64,000 bases of DNA. Source: an uncultured Gammaproteobacteria bacterium. GTDB taxonomy: Bacteria; Pseudomonadota; Gammaproteobacteria; Pseudomonadales; Pseudomonadaceae. The notes under the pieces were generated by a model, which ran no database searches, was not told the origin of the DNA, and worked only from the letters and a program-made list of their open reading frames with translations. The stretch covers positions 28,085 to 92,084 of the forward strand of contig CALZAE010000002.1 in NCBI GenBank assembly GCA_945612235.1. The letters are read 5' to 3'. Made by a program: the position numbers and the translations under genes. Positions 1 through 9,755 of this stretch are shown here, piece by piece (position 1 is the stretch's first letter; each line of letters begins with the position of its first letter).

Positions 1-2
1 TG

Positions 3-1700
3 TTAGACAGCCTGCAACACGCGCAACAACAGCTGCTACACGCACACACGCCTGAGGCATGGTTAAGCTTGATTGAAAGCCTGCTCTCCGACTTTTTTGT
101 TGAAAGCAACGCCGCTGACAGCTGGGCTTTAACTCACTTGGATATTCAGCTGGAAGCCTTGCAAAGCACTTGGTTGGATGCGGGTTTACAAGACGAACTG
201 CTCCCGCTCGAAGTGGTGCGTGAAGAGCTGTTAGCCAATCTCGACCAACCCAATTTAACGCAGAAGTTTTTAGGCGGCTCAATTAACTTTGCGACCTTAA
301 TGCCCATGCGTGCCATTCCTTTTCAGCAATTGTGGCTACTGGGTATGAATGACGGTGACTACCCGCGCAATGTGCGCCCGGCTGATTTTGATTTAATGGC
401 CATCGACTACCGCCCCGGCGATCGTTCGCGCCGCGAAGATGACCGTTATCTGTTTTTAGAAGCATTGCTCTCTGCGCGCCAACGCTTGGTGATCAGCTGG
501 GTCGGTAAGGATATTCGTGATAACTCAGAACGCCCGCCCTCGGTGATTATCAGCCAATTGCGCGATCACTTGAAAGCCGGTTGGCAGTTGGCCAACACAG
601 GAGGTGACTTATTAGCGGCGCTGACAACCGAGCATCCTTTGCAGCCCTTTAGCCAACGCTACTTTGCCGTTGATCGCGATCCTCGCTTGTTCACCTACGC
701 TGCAGAATGGCGCTCACTGCACAACACTCAGCCCAGCGCGCAAACTGAGTCGTCACATATCACTCTGCCTGCTTGGCAGCCAGAAGCGGCAATTAAACTG
801 GCGGATCTGGCCAGTTTCATGCGTAACCCCACCCAGTACCTCTATAAAAACCGTTTAGGGATTCAGTGGTTTGATCAAGGGCATGACATCGAAGACATTG
901 AGCCTTTCCACTTGGCCGGTTTAGCCAACTGGGCGTTACAAGATCAGGTCATTACACGAATCAAGCAGCAGCTTACACAGCAACCTGAATGCTTGATTTC
1001 TGAGGTTTTACACGACGAACTGCTGCGTTTGCAGCGTTCCGGTAGCCTGCCCTTAGCGCCTTTTGATCAGTTAATTCAAGAGAACTTAACGCAAACGCTG
1101 AGCGCGCCATTGAGCACCTATCAGCAATTGCTCGCAGACTATCCGCAGGTTTTACCGATCGAAATTCAGCGCTTACCTCTCAATGAGCAGCTAGTACTCG
1201 AAGACGGGATGGCCGATATACGGCGCAACGCGCAAGGCGAACACCTGCGCGTGGTCTTGCAGGCCAGCAATATGCATTCAGGCACCTCTAAAAAGTTTTA
1301 TAACTTAGTACGCCATTGGCCTGCGCACCTCTTGGCACAATTGCGCCAGCCTTTGCCGACCCGTTTACTGGGGCCCGGTACTGATTTGGTTTTCCCAGCG
1401 CTGGACGCACCAGTGGCCACACAGTTGCTGCTCGACATCATGCAAATTTACCAGCGCGGCATGAATGAACTGCTGCCTTTGGCCTGTAAAACCGTGTTTG
1501 CCAGTCTCATCGCAACAGGTAAACCGGCTGAAATCTATGAAGGCGGCTACAGCTATGGTGATTATGAAAATGCCGGTGAGCTCTCCGAAAACCCCGCTTT
1601 ACAACAACTCTGGCCCGACTATGCCAGCCTCAGTAGCGATCCACGTTTTACAGAATGTGCTGAGTTAATCTATCAACCACTCGTGGAGGCGTTCCAATGA
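3..1700 (+). CDS. recC: RecBCD exonuclease V gamma subunit RecC, C-terminal part (5' end outside window)
   Basis: RecC is the subunit of the RecBCD helicase-nuclease that recognises Chi and splits the DNA strands during double-strand-break repair. The frame is open from base 3 with no credible start, so about 565 C-terminal residues are visible of a protein that is usually about 1,100 residues. The segment GMNDGDYPRN followed by a DRSRREDDRYLFLEALLSAR stretch is characteristic of the RecC/AddB inactivated helicase-nuclease core. Its stop overlaps the recB start by four bases (ATGA), and recD overlaps recB in the same way, so the three form one translationally coupled operon. The assignment rests on both sequence and context. 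The N-terminal helicase-like domains cannot be examined. Confidence 0.95.
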   Translation, partial: LDSLQHAQQQLLHAHTPEAWLSLIESLLSDFFVESNAADSWALTHLDIQLEALQSTWLDAGLQDELLPLEVVREELLANLDQPNLTQKFLGGSINFATLMPMRAIPFQQLWLLGMNDGDYPRNVRPADFDLMAIDYRPGDRSRREDDRYLFLEALLSARQRLVISWVGKDIRDNSERPPSVIISQLRDHLKAGWQLANTGGDLLAALTTEHPLQPFSQRYFAVDRDPRLFTYAAEWRSLHNTQPSAQTESSHITLPAWQPEAAIKLADLASFMRNPTQYLYKNRLGIQWFDQGHDIEDIEPFHLAGLANWALQDQVITRIKQQLTQQPECLISEVLHDELLRLQRSGSLPLAPFDQLIQENLTQTLSAPLSTYQQLLADYPQVLPIEIQRLPLNEQLVLEDGMADIRRNAQGEHLRVVLQASNMHSGTSKKFYNLVRHWPAHLLAQLRQPLPTRLLGPGTDLVFPALDAPVATQLLLDIMQIYQRGMNELLPLACKTVFASLIATGKPAEIYEGGYSYGDYENAGELSENPALQQLWPDYASLSSDPRFTECAELIYQPLVEAFQ

Positions 1701-4700
1701 CTACAACCCAGACTACAGAAGTGGAACAGCTCAACCCCCTGAGTTTCCCACTGCATGGCAGCCGCCTGATTGAAGCCAGTGCCGGTACCGGTAAAACCTT
1801 CACCTTGGCCCTGCTCTATGTGCGTCTTATTTTAGGTCAGAGCTCAAATGGCCAGGGCTTTAGCCGTCCCCTGACGCCTAAAGAAATTCTGGTTGTCACC
1901 TTCACCGAGTTGGCCGCTGGCGAATTGCGTGATCGTATCCGCGCACGTTTAGTGGAAGTGGCTGAGTATTTTAAACAGCCCGATCACTCGGCGGACAGCC
2001 TGCTGGTTGATCTGCGTGATGATTACCCCGCTGCAGAGTGGCCCCGTTGTGCTTGGCGTTTGCAAATGGCCGCTGAAAGTATGGATGAGGCCAGCGTCTC
2101 GACCATTCACAGCTGGTGCAACCGTATGTTGGTTGAACACACCTTTGATACCCGTGGTTTATTTAGTCGTGAATTAGTCACAGATACCAGTGAGCTGCTA
2201 AGCGAAGTGGTGGAAGACTATTGGCGCGTGCATTTTTACAGCCTCAACGCTGGGCAAGCTAAGCAAGTCTTAAAAGAATACCAATCGCCCGCGCAGCTGG
2301 AAAAAGATCTAGCCAACCTGATTAAGCCCACCAGCCAAGGTGTGAGCTTTATTGGACAAGCTGTACAGCCCAACCCCCAACGACTAACTGACATTCTCAC
2401 TGCCAAACAAGCTCGCCAGCAGCTCATCGACAGCACAACGCAAGCTGCACAAGAGTATTGGGCGACTCACTGGGCCGATATTCAGGCGTATTTACTTGAG
2501 TTACAGCCCTACTTAAACGGCAATACGCACGGCAGTGCTAAGCTCGACAAATTCACTGTTCTGCTCGATGAGATACAGGCGTGGGCTCAAGATAATGGCT
2601 CTCAACCCAGCAAATTAAGCTCCTTTGCCGAAGGTGCTTTTAAATTTAAAGCCAAGGCTAAAATCGACCAGGTTGATCAGCACTTAGAAGCTTTTAAATT
2701 AATTAAAGAAATGAATGAAGCCACCCAGACAGAACCTGGGTTAAGTGTCGCTGCAGCACTCTTAGCCGATGCCGCGCATTGGGTTAAAAACACCTTTCAA
2801 CAGCGCATGGCGCAACATGCGCAGATGAGCTTTGATGACCTGCTGGTACAGCTGGAAAAAGCACTGGACCCTGAGCTCGCTGGCGAACATGCCTTGCAAT
2901 TGGCCGCTACCCTCAAGCGCAATTACCCCATTGCCATGATTGATGAGTTCCAAGATACCGACCCCATTCAATACAGTATCTTTAACCGTATTTATCAGGT
3001 GCAACAGAGCAGCGCTGACAGCGGTATTTTTATGATTGGCGACCCTAAGCAATCCATTTACAGCTTTCGTGGTGCCGATATACACACCTATTTAAAGGTG
3101 CGCAGCGCCACTCAAGGGCGTCATTACACGCTAAAGAAAAACTTCCGCTCCACCATCGGAGTTGTGGATGCCTGCAATGCGTTTTTTGCCCAAGCTGAAC
3201 AACACCCACAAGCAGCCTTTCGCTATAAAACCCCCGAGCAGAACGATAACCCCATTCCTTTTATTGAGGTCAGCGCGCAGGGCCGCGAGAACCAACTGTA
3301 TTTAGATCACCAAGCCGTTGACCCTATGACCTTGTGGTATTTCTCAGCGGAAGATCCAGCGCAACCCTTAAGCATGAGCGATTTTCGTCAGAATGCGGCT
3401 GCAGTGGCCGCCAGCCAGATTTCTGCTTGGTTAAACTCTGCCGCCACAGGCGCAACAGGTTTTGGTAAAGAAGGTGGAGTAGAGCAAGCCTTACAGCCTG
3501 CTGATATTGCCATCTTGGTGCGCACCGGTACTGAAGCTCAACAGATGACTCAAGCACTGCGCGAGCGTGGCATTGCCAGTGTCTATATGTCGGACCGTGA
3601 AGCTTTGTTGGTCAGCCAAGAAGCCGCAGATCTGCTGCATTGGTTATACGCCTGCGCTGAACCCACCGATGCCCGTTTAGTTAAAGCGGCACTGGGTACC
3701 TTTACCCTTGGTTTGCCATTGAGCCGACTGGCGCAGTGGCAAGAGGATGAGCTGGCTTGGGAGGATGAAATGCAGCAATTTAGCAAGCTGCATCTGATCT
3801 GGCGCAAGCAAGGCATTCTGGTGATGTTGCAACGTCTAATGGCCTACTACCAACTGCCCGCTCGTTTGCTGCAGCAGCCTAAGGGTGAGCGCAGCCTGAC
3901 TAACTTGCTGCACTTGGCTGAATGGCTGCAACAAGCGGCCAGCCAAATTGACGGTGAACAAGCCCTCATTCGCTATTTATATGAGCATCTAGGTAAAGAC
4001 AACCAACAGTTGCTCTTGCGCTTGGAAAGCGATGCGCGTCGGGTGAAAATCCTCACGATTCATAAATCCAAAGGCCTTGAGTTTCCCTTGGTGTTGCTGC
4101 CCTTTATCAGTTGCTGGCGTGAAACCAGCGGTAAAGATAAACAAGTGACCTACCACCAAGGCGATCAGATCTATACCGAGGTAGCCGGAAAAAGTAATTT
4201 CTCTGAGGCTTGGACCATCGCCAATGATGAACGTATTAAAGAAGATTTACGTTTGTTGTACGTGGCCCTAACCCGTGCCAGTCATGCCCTGTGGCTGGGT
4301 GTTGGGGCATTAAAATCGGGCAATGCCAAAACACCACAATTAGACAAATCAGCCATCGGCTATATGCTCAATGCTGGCCAAGCGTTTAAGAGTCCTGATG
4401 AGGTCTATAGCGCCCTCACTACTATCGCTGAGCATGCGTCGATCAAGCTGGTCGAAGCACCTGAGATCACAGACTTGCAGGCACCTCAGCTGAGCGAAAC
4501 AGTTTTGGAAGAGGCGCGCCCGGCTCCGCACTTAGGCCATTTAAGCAACTGGTGGATCGCCAGTTACTCGGCTCTACAATTTGCAGGGCACAACGCAGCC
4601 GTTACCCCAGCCGACAACGCTGAAGACGATCTTGCGCAACAGACCAACGAGCCCAGCACCGCACATGAAGACCAGCTGTTGGAATTGGCACAAAGCAGCC

Positions 4701-5581
4701 TAGAGACCACGACTCTGCTCACGCCGCAGCGACAAACCGAGGCTGCGCTGGCCAGCAACGATTTTATGCATCAGTTTCCTCGTGGCCCCAAGTGGGGTAC
4801 GTTTTTGCACAGTTTGCTTGAATGGGCTGCCGTCACCCGTGGTACCACTGAGCACAGCAAACATTTACGTGGTTTTAGCGCTGCTGCCGCGGACGATGCA
4901 GGGCGTGATGCCATGTTAGCCAGTCGTTGTAAATTACGAAAAATTGAACATTTTGCCGAGCCTTTAAGCCTGTGGATCAAAGACTTTATCCAGCAGCAGT
5001 GGCAGCCGACAGGTTTTGCGCTAACGGACTTAACACCAGCCAATCTAGCGGTGGAGTTGGAGTTTTTAATTGAGGTGCACAAAGTCAGCGCCCAACAACT
5101 CGACCAGCTTGTGCGCCCTTACACCGTAAAGGGTGCAAGCGCACCGCAGGCTAAACACACCACACTCAACGGTATGCTCAAAGGCTTTATTGACTTGGTC
5201 GCCGAGAAAGACGGTCAGTATTATGTGATTGACTGGAAGTCGAACTACTTAGGCGCCAGCGATGAGGATTACAGCCAAGCGGCCATGCACAAAGCCATTC
5301 TCGAACACCGTTATGATCTGCAATACCTGCTCTATATTTTAGCCCTACACCGCCAACTTAAAGCCCGCCTGCCTGAGTATGATTACGATCAACACGTGGG
5401 TGGTGCGGTGTATGTGTTTTTACGCGGCTGGCAGAACCCCAGCACCCAAGGTTTGTTCCATGACAAGCCCCCTAAAGCCTTGATCGAAGCCCTTGACGCT
5501 TTGTTCAGTCGGGCTCTGTTGAGTCAGTCTGTATCAAGTGACGCCATGTTAAGTCACACCACAGCAGGAGTTCACCCGTGA
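1697..5581 (+). CDS. recB: RecBCD exonuclease V beta subunit RecB (helicase-nuclease)
   Basis: RecB is the 3'-5' SF1A helicase and the only nuclease of RecBCD; it unwinds from double-strand ends, cuts at Chi and loads RecA. The 1,294 residues carry Walker A EASAGTGKT (K33, T34), a Walker B/UvrD-type IDEFQDTDP (D416, E417), FMIGDPKQSIYSFRGAD, a late helicase motif LLYVALTRAS, and a C-terminal nuclease motif with D1166 in GFIDL and D1179/K1181 in IDWKSN. Full length and all catalytic residues are present, slightly longer than the E. coli protein. The ATG overlaps the recC stop and is preceded by GGAGG seven bases upstream, supporting this start. The stop overlaps the GTG of recD. Confidence 0.97.
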   Translation: MTTTQTTEVEQLNPLSFPLHGSRLIEASAGTGKTFTLALLYVRLILGQSSNGQGFSRPLTPKEILVVTFTELAAGELRDRIRARLVEVAEYFKQPDHSADSLLVDLRDDYPAAEWPRCAWRLQMAAESMDEASVSTIHSWCNRMLVEHTFDTRGLFSRELVTDTSELLSEVVEDYWRVHFYSLNAGQAKQVLKEYQSPAQLEKDLANLIKPTSQGVSFIGQAVQPNPQRLTDILTAKQARQQLIDSTTQAAQEYWATHWADIQAYLLELQPYLNGNTHGSAKLDKFTVLLDEIQAWAQDNGSQPSKLSSFAEGAFKFKAKAKIDQVDQHLEAFKLIKEMNEATQTEPGLSVAAALLADAAHWVKNTFQQRMAQHAQMSFDDLLVQLEKALDPELAGEHALQLAATLKRNYPIAMIDEFQDTDPIQYSIFNRIYQVQQSSADSGIFMIGDPKQSIYSFRGADIHTYLKVRSATQGRHYTLKKNFRSTIGVVDACNAFFAQAEQHPQAAFRYKTPEQNDNPIPFIEVSAQGRENQLYLDHQAVDPMTLWYFSAEDPAQPLSMSDFRQNAAAVAASQISAWLNSAATGATGFGKEGGVEQALQPADIAILVRTGTEAQQMTQALRERGIASVYMSDREALLVSQEAADLLHWLYACAEPTDARLVKAALGTFTLGLPLSRLAQWQEDELAWEDEMQQFSKLHLIWRKQGILVMLQRLMAYYQLPARLLQQPKGERSLTNLLHLAEWLQQAASQIDGEQALIRYLYEHLGKDNQQLLLRLESDARRVKILTIHKSKGLEFPLVLLPFISCWRETSGKDKQVTYHQGDQIYTEVAGKSNFSEAWTIANDERIKEDLRLLYVALTRASHALWLGVGALKSGNAKTPQLDKSAIGYMLNAGQAFKSPDEVYSALTTIAEHASIKLVEAPEITDLQAPQLSETVLEEARPAPHLGHLSNWWIASYSALQFAGHNAAVTPADNAEDDLAQQTNEPSTAHEDQLLELAQSSLETTTLLTPQRQTEAALASNDFMHQFPRGPKWGTFLHSLLEWAAVTRGTTEHSKHLRGFSAAAADDAGRDAMLASRCKLRKIEHFAEPLSLWIKDFIQQQWQPTGFALTDLTPANLAVELEFLIEVHKVSAQQLDQLVRPYTVKGASAPQAKHTTLNGMLKGFIDLVAEKDGQYYVIDWKSNYLGASDEDYSQAAMHKAILEHRYDLQYLLYILALHRQLKARLPEYDYDQHVGGAVYVFLRGWQNPSTQGLFHDKPPKALIEALDALFSRALLSQSVSSDAMLSHTTAGVHP

Positions 5582-7611
5582 CCATTTCAACCTCTACCCC
5601 AACCCTGCTGCAACACATGGCCCACTGGGTCGAACAAGGTGCCTTGCGCAGTTTGGATTTAGCGCTCACTCGCCTGATTCAACAGCAATTACCTGACAGC
5701 AGCGATGCTCTATTATTGGGCGTGGCACTGGTCAGCGAACGCAATGCCCATGGCCATGTGTGTTTGGATTTACACAGCGCTTTACAGCAGCCGCAGTTAT
5801 TGTTATCAACGGTGAAACAACCCGATGAGGCCAGCAGCGCTAACCCCGCACGCGAAACATTGGTTGCACAACTGAGCCGCTTATCACTGAGCAGTTGGGT
5901 TGCTGCGCTAAGTGCCAGCCCAGCGGTGGAGACCTGCTTGAATGGCAGCTTCGCCCAAGGTAACTCGCCCTTGGTGTTGGCTGGCAGCCCTGAGCGGCCT
6001 TTATTGTATTTACGCCGCTATTGGCACTACGAACAGCAGATCAAAAGCGCTTTATCCCAGCGCCTCGCCACCACCCATGTGTTGCCAGAAGCTAATACGC
6101 ACATGCTCTTGGCCGCTTTATTTCCCGCAACGAGCCTACCCACTGCCACCGATTGGCAAAAAGTCGCCTGCTTATTGGCTGCACGCAGCAACTTTGCCAT
6201 TATCACCGGTGGCCCAGGCACAGGTAAAACCACCACTGTGGTTAAATTGCTGGCGTTATTACAAGGCCTGCGCGTCGCCAATAATGAACGACCGCTGCAC
6301 ATTCACTTAGCCGCCCCCACCGGTAAAGCGGCAGCCCGCTTAAGTGAGTCCATTGCCGGTAGCATCGAGCGCTTAGAATTACCAACAGCACTCGAGGCTG
6401 CGATTAAAAGCACGATTCCCAAAGAGGTGACCACCCTACACCGTTTGCTGGGCAGCTTACCCAATACCCGAAACTTTCGTCACCACGCCAGCCAGCCACT
6501 GCCCACTGACCTTGTAGTCGTGGATGAAGCCTCCATGATGGATGTGGAAATGATGGCGCAACTGGTCGATGCCTTACCCCGCCATGCTCGCTTGATTTTA
6601 TTAGGTGATAAAGACCAACTGGCTTCAGTGGAAGCCGGCTCAATTTTAGGCGATTTGTGCCAAACAGCTGATGCTGCGCATTACACACCCGCAACCCAAG
6701 CCTGGATTCAACAACTGAGCAACGAAGCGCTGGCCGATGAGTTTATTGACCCTCAAGGCTCAGCCTTGCAGCAAGCCACCTGCATGTTGCGCCACAGTTA
6801 CCGTTTTAGCGCACACCCCGGAATTGGCGCACTGGCCAGCCAAATCAACTCAGGCAAGGCTACACCCAAAAGCCTACAAGCTATTTTTGCGCAGCACCCT
6901 GACAGCCTAAACAGTGTGCAATTGCAGGCTGCAACCGGCAGCTATGGTATGCAATTAGCACCCTTAGAAAAACTCGCCACAGAGGGCTACCAAGGCTACT
7001 TGACCACACTCAAAACTCTGCAACCCACGCAGGATAACGCCAGCCCTGAAGTCATGCAGGCATGGGCATTACAGGTGTTTGCCGCACACAATCAATTTCA
7101 ACTGCTGACTGCGATGCGCCGTGGCGTGTTCGGTGTTGATAATCTCAATCTGTTAATCACCCAAGCCTTGCAGCGTAAAAAATTACTGCCAGACGTTGAG
7201 TCACGCTGGTATGCCGGCCGGCCATTACTGATCACGCGTAACGATTACAGCCTCAAACTGATGAATGGCGATATTGGTATTTGTCTGCAGTGGCCCGGCA
7301 AAGGTCTGCGCGTGGCCTTTCCTGATGGTAAACAAGGTATTCGCTGGGTGCTGCCCAGCCGTTTGCAGGCGGTGGAAACGGTCTTTGCAATGACGGTGCA
7401 TAAATCCCAAGGTTCAGAATTTACTCATACCGCACTGGTATTACCCGAATACGGCAATCCGGTCCTGAGTAAAGAGTTGATTTACACTGGTGTCACCCGC
7501 TCGAAAGAGCAGTTCACCTTGGTCTACAGCGCCGATCATGTCTTGCAACAAGCTCTGCAAACACAGGTGCAAAGAGCCAGTGGCCTGGTGGGGATTGCAA
7601 TGGATAGTTAA
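5578..7611 (+). CDS. recD: RecBCD exonuclease V alpha subunit RecD (5'-3' helicase)
   Basis: RecD is the fast 5'-3' SF1B helicase of RecBCD and is needed for nuclease control. The 677 residues include Walker A GGPGTGKTT (K217, T218), Walker B VVDEASMMD (D316, E317), LLGDKDQLASVEAG, a UvrD-like C-terminal fold with MTVHKSQGSEF, and the terminal IYTGVTRSK. The gene begins at a GTG overlapping the recB stop (GTGA), with AGGAG about eight bases upstream; no better ATG is available. It is the last gene of the recC-recB-recD operon. Length is slightly above E. coli RecD (about 610), with extra sequence between the helicase motifs. Confidence 0.97.
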   Translation: MTISTSTPTLLQHMAHWVEQGALRSLDLALTRLIQQQLPDSSDALLLGVALVSERNAHGHVCLDLHSALQQPQLLLSTVKQPDEASSANPARETLVAQLSRLSLSSWVAALSASPAVETCLNGSFAQGNSPLVLAGSPERPLLYLRRYWHYEQQIKSALSQRLATTHVLPEANTHMLLAALFPATSLPTATDWQKVACLLAARSNFAIITGGPGTGKTTTVVKLLALLQGLRVANNERPLHIHLAAPTGKAAARLSESIAGSIERLELPTALEAAIKSTIPKEVTTLHRLLGSLPNTRNFRHHASQPLPTDLVVVDEASMMDVEMMAQLVDALPRHARLILLGDKDQLASVEAGSILGDLCQTADAAHYTPATQAWIQQLSNEALADEFIDPQGSALQQATCMLRHSYRFSAHPGIGALASQINSGKATPKSLQAIFAQHPDSLNSVQLQAATGSYGMQLAPLEKLATEGYQGYLTTLKTLQPTQDNASPEVMQAWALQVFAAHNQFQLLTAMRRGVFGVDNLNLLITQALQRKKLLPDVESRWYAGRPLLITRNDYSLKLMNGDIGICLQWPGKGLRVAFPDGKQGIRWVLPSRLQAVETVFAMTVHKSQGSEFTHTALVLPEYGNPVLSKELIYTGVTRSKEQFTLVYSADHVLQQALQTQVQRASGLVGIAMDS

Positions 7612-7633
7612 AGACAAAGGCACATGCCAATGG

Positions 7634-7666
7634 CTCTACTCTAAAACGGATAAGTTAAGAGTAGAG
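7634..7666 (+). terminator. Hairpin downstream of recD
   Basis: CTCTACTCT and AGAGTAGAG form a perfect 9-bp inverted repeat separated by 15 bases, just after recD. There is no clear T-run, so intrinsic termination is uncertain. It may instead stabilise the 3' end of the message. The rest of the gap before the next gene holds nothing else I can recognise. Confidence 0.3.
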
Positions 7667-7758
7667 TGTGCAGTAGACACATCACAAATCAACTGTTCAA
7701 TACAGGTCTTAGGTGCTGTCCAACTTCTTTTTATTGATGCTGAATCGCAGGCAAAACT

Positions 7759-8694
7759 ATGTTCGATATCATTGGTGATATTCACGGCCACGCTGCTGCG
7801 CTGGAGCGTTTACTGATTAAGCTCGGCTATGAGCTGCGTGCAGACGGCTGGCAGCAAGCCGGTCGTAAAGTGATTTTTTTAGGTGATTTTATTGACCGCG
7901 GCCCAGAGCAAGCTAAAACCATCGACATCGCGCAACGCATGATCGAAAATGATCATGCCTTAGCGGTGATGGGCAACCATGAGTTTAATGCCATCGCTTG
8001 GGCCACCGAAGACAGTCAAAACTCCGGAGCATTTTTACGCGCCCGCACCCAGAAAAACCTGCGCCAGCACGAAGCTTTTTTGCATGCTGTGGGTGCTGAT
8101 TCACGTGCACATCGCAAGACCATTGATTGGTTTAAAGAGTTACCACTGTTTTTAGATTTGGATCATATTCGTGTAGTGCATGCTTGTTGGCATGTAGAGC
8201 ACCTAGCCACACTCAAGCCTTTTTTAGATCGTCATGCTGTTGCGCATCCTGCATCTTGGACGCAGCTGTGTCGTGATGGCACTGAAGCTTTTGCGGCAGC
8301 CGAAACTATCCTCAAAGGTATGGAGATCCCATTACCCAAAGGTGTGGAGTTTACCGATAAGGATGGGCATATTCGTCAACGCACACGTACACACTGGTGG
8401 TTAGCGGACGATGATCTCACCTACCGTGATTTAGCCATGGTGCCCGCCGATATTATCGAGCAAATTCCACACCAGCCCGTGCCCACTGAACTGCAACCAG
8501 GCTACGACGCTTTAAAACCCCTATTTATTGGGCATTACTGGATGAGCGGTACACCAGAACCTATTAATAAACATATCGCCTGCGTGGACTGGAGCATTGC
8601 CGCCAGTGACAACCCTAAAGCCAAGCTCTGCGCCTATCAGTGGGACGGTGAGCACGAGCTGAGCGCAGACAATATGGTTTGGGTCGAGCGCTAA
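7759..8694 (+). CDS. Calcineurin-like metallophosphoesterase (Ser/Thr phosphatase / Ap4A hydrolase-like)
   Basis: This 311-residue protein has the three metal-binding signatures of the PPP/calcineurin-like phosphatase superfamily: GDIHG near residue 6, GDFIDRG near 43 and GNHEF near 72. Histidines in VHACWHVEH and the late GHYWMSGTPEP segment complete the active-site set. No signal peptide is visible, so it is probably cytoplasmic. It resembles PrpE/ApaH-type enzymes, which hydrolyse phosphoproteins or dinucleoside tetraphosphates, but the substrate cannot be told from sequence. It stands alone after recBCD, and its ATG has only a weak ribosome binding site. Family assignment is firm; substrate is unknown. 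Confidence 0.85.
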   Translation: MFDIIGDIHGHAAALERLLIKLGYELRADGWQQAGRKVIFLGDFIDRGPEQAKTIDIAQRMIENDHALAVMGNHEFNAIAWATEDSQNSGAFLRARTQKNLRQHEAFLHAVGADSRAHRKTIDWFKELPLFLDLDHIRVVHACWHVEHLATLKPFLDRHAVAHPASWTQLCRDGTEAFAAAETILKGMEIPLPKGVEFTDKDGHIRQRTRTHWWLADDDLTYRDLAMVPADIIEQIPHQPVPTELQPGYDALKPLFIGHYWMSGTPEPINKHIACVDWSIAASDNPKAKLCAYQWDGEHELSADNMVWVER

Positions 8695-8736
8695 ACCGCC
8701 TGCTCTGTATGAACTGCACCACACAGATGGGATTGG

Positions 8737-8753
8737 GTTAGTTATGATTCAAT
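8737..8753 (-). promoter_or_regulatory. Degenerate Ter-like site upstream of tus
   Basis: Read on the minus strand this is ATTGAATCATAACTAAC. It shares the TAACTAA block, and a few scattered positions, with the E. coli Ter consensus AGNATGTTGTAACTAAA, but differs in the central GTTG. It lies about 50 bases upstream of the tus homolog, recalling E. coli TerB, which overlaps the tus promoter and mediates autorepression. A protein with drifted specificity could use it. The match is weak and could be chance. Confidence 0.3.
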
Positions 8754-8804
8754 TTACTTGAATGATGGTTTAAAGTAGAGCCACATCACCGGCAAGGCAT
8801 TATC

Positions 8805-9698
8805 ATGGACAACCTTATTCTTAAGCAGCACTACAACGCACTGTGCGAGCAGCTCAATCGGTTGCAGTTTCTGATCACCCAATTGCAACCCGACTACGCC
8901 GCAGTGGCACAAATTCAGCCACTGACCAAAGCCCAAGAGCATGAGCCGCTCAACAGTATTCAGCCGATCATTCATAGCGATCAAAGCGCAGTTGAACTGG
9001 CGGTCAAGGCCTATAAAGACTTGCATACCATTGTTGGTTTTTCGCAAAAAAGTGCGCGGCGTACGCCTGGCGTGTTGTGGTTTAATACCAGCAATATGTC
9101 CGGCGCTGCAGAGATTGCCGCCTGTATTGAGGCGATCAATACCGCAAAGTTGGCCATTAAAGATTACGTAGTGAAAAACTTCAGTACCGCCACAGCACGT
9201 TTTGAAATTCTGAAACAGGCCTGCCCCGGTGTGATGACGGTGCATTTGTATCGTTTAATTCGCTGCTACCACAATGAAGGTGTGCGCTCGGTGCGTTTAA
9301 CCTGGGCGCAGCAGCAATCCTTGGTCTACCCCGATAAAGATAAGCTGGCAACCAAGATCCGTGTGGCCATTGAGCAGTCGTCCAACCCAGGCTATATCTC
9401 TATGCTGTCTGAGCTACTGAAAAACATCAGTGAAGCGCCCTATGGCTCGATTCGTATTCGTCGCCAAGTCAAGGTGCAGCCGGTGGCCAATGTCACGCAG
9501 TTTAACGGCGCCGCCAGCCCAGTCACCGCTCCTCTGCCGATCATTGTCCTACAGGATCAAGCGCCCATCATTAAGATGCTCGGCGACTTTGATGCACAAG
9601 TGGCCTCACAACGCAAAAAGCGCTCAGATACGCTGGGGACGATTGAGTTAGGGGTGTTTCAGGGGGAGACGATTGAGTTAGTGAATCAGCGGAAGTGA
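8805..9698 (+). CDS. tus: Replication terminus site-binding protein (Tus family)
   Basis: Tus binds Ter DNA asymmetrically and arrests the DnaB helicase, trapping forks in the terminus. The 297 residues align by eye along most of E. coli Tus (309 residues): HEPLNSIQPI with HNPLNRIEV; TPGVLWFNTSNMSGAAEI with LPGVLCYQVDNLSQAALV; ATARFEILKQACPGVMTVHLYR with the [22 protein letters not shown] region; and RIRRQVKVQPVANV with KIKRPVKVQPIARV. The last block is the DNA-contacting interdomain strand, and its basic residues are kept. The ATG has AAGG about nine bases upstream. The gene stands alone, downstream of recBCD and the phosphatase. Tus is best known from enteric bacteria, so its presence on a Pseudomonas-type chromosome is notable. 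Function here is inferred. Confidence 0.88.
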   Translation: MDNLILKQHYNALCEQLNRLQFLITQLQPDYAAVAQIQPLTKAQEHEPLNSIQPIIHSDQSAVELAVKAYKDLHTIVGFSQKSARRTPGVLWFNTSNMSGAAEIAACIEAINTAKLAIKDYVVKNFSTATARFEILKQACPGVMTVHLYRLIRCYHNEGVRSVRLTWAQQQSLVYPDKDKLATKIRVAIEQSSNPGYISMLSELLKNISEAPYGSIRIRRQVKVQPVANVTQFNGAASPVTAPLPIIVLQDQAPIIKMLGDFDAQVASQRKKRSDTLGTIELGVFQGETIELVNQRK

Positions 9699-9755
9699 GC
9701 TTCAAAACACTGTCAGCCCCAGTGAGACCACTAACAATACATTGCATATGCGGCT

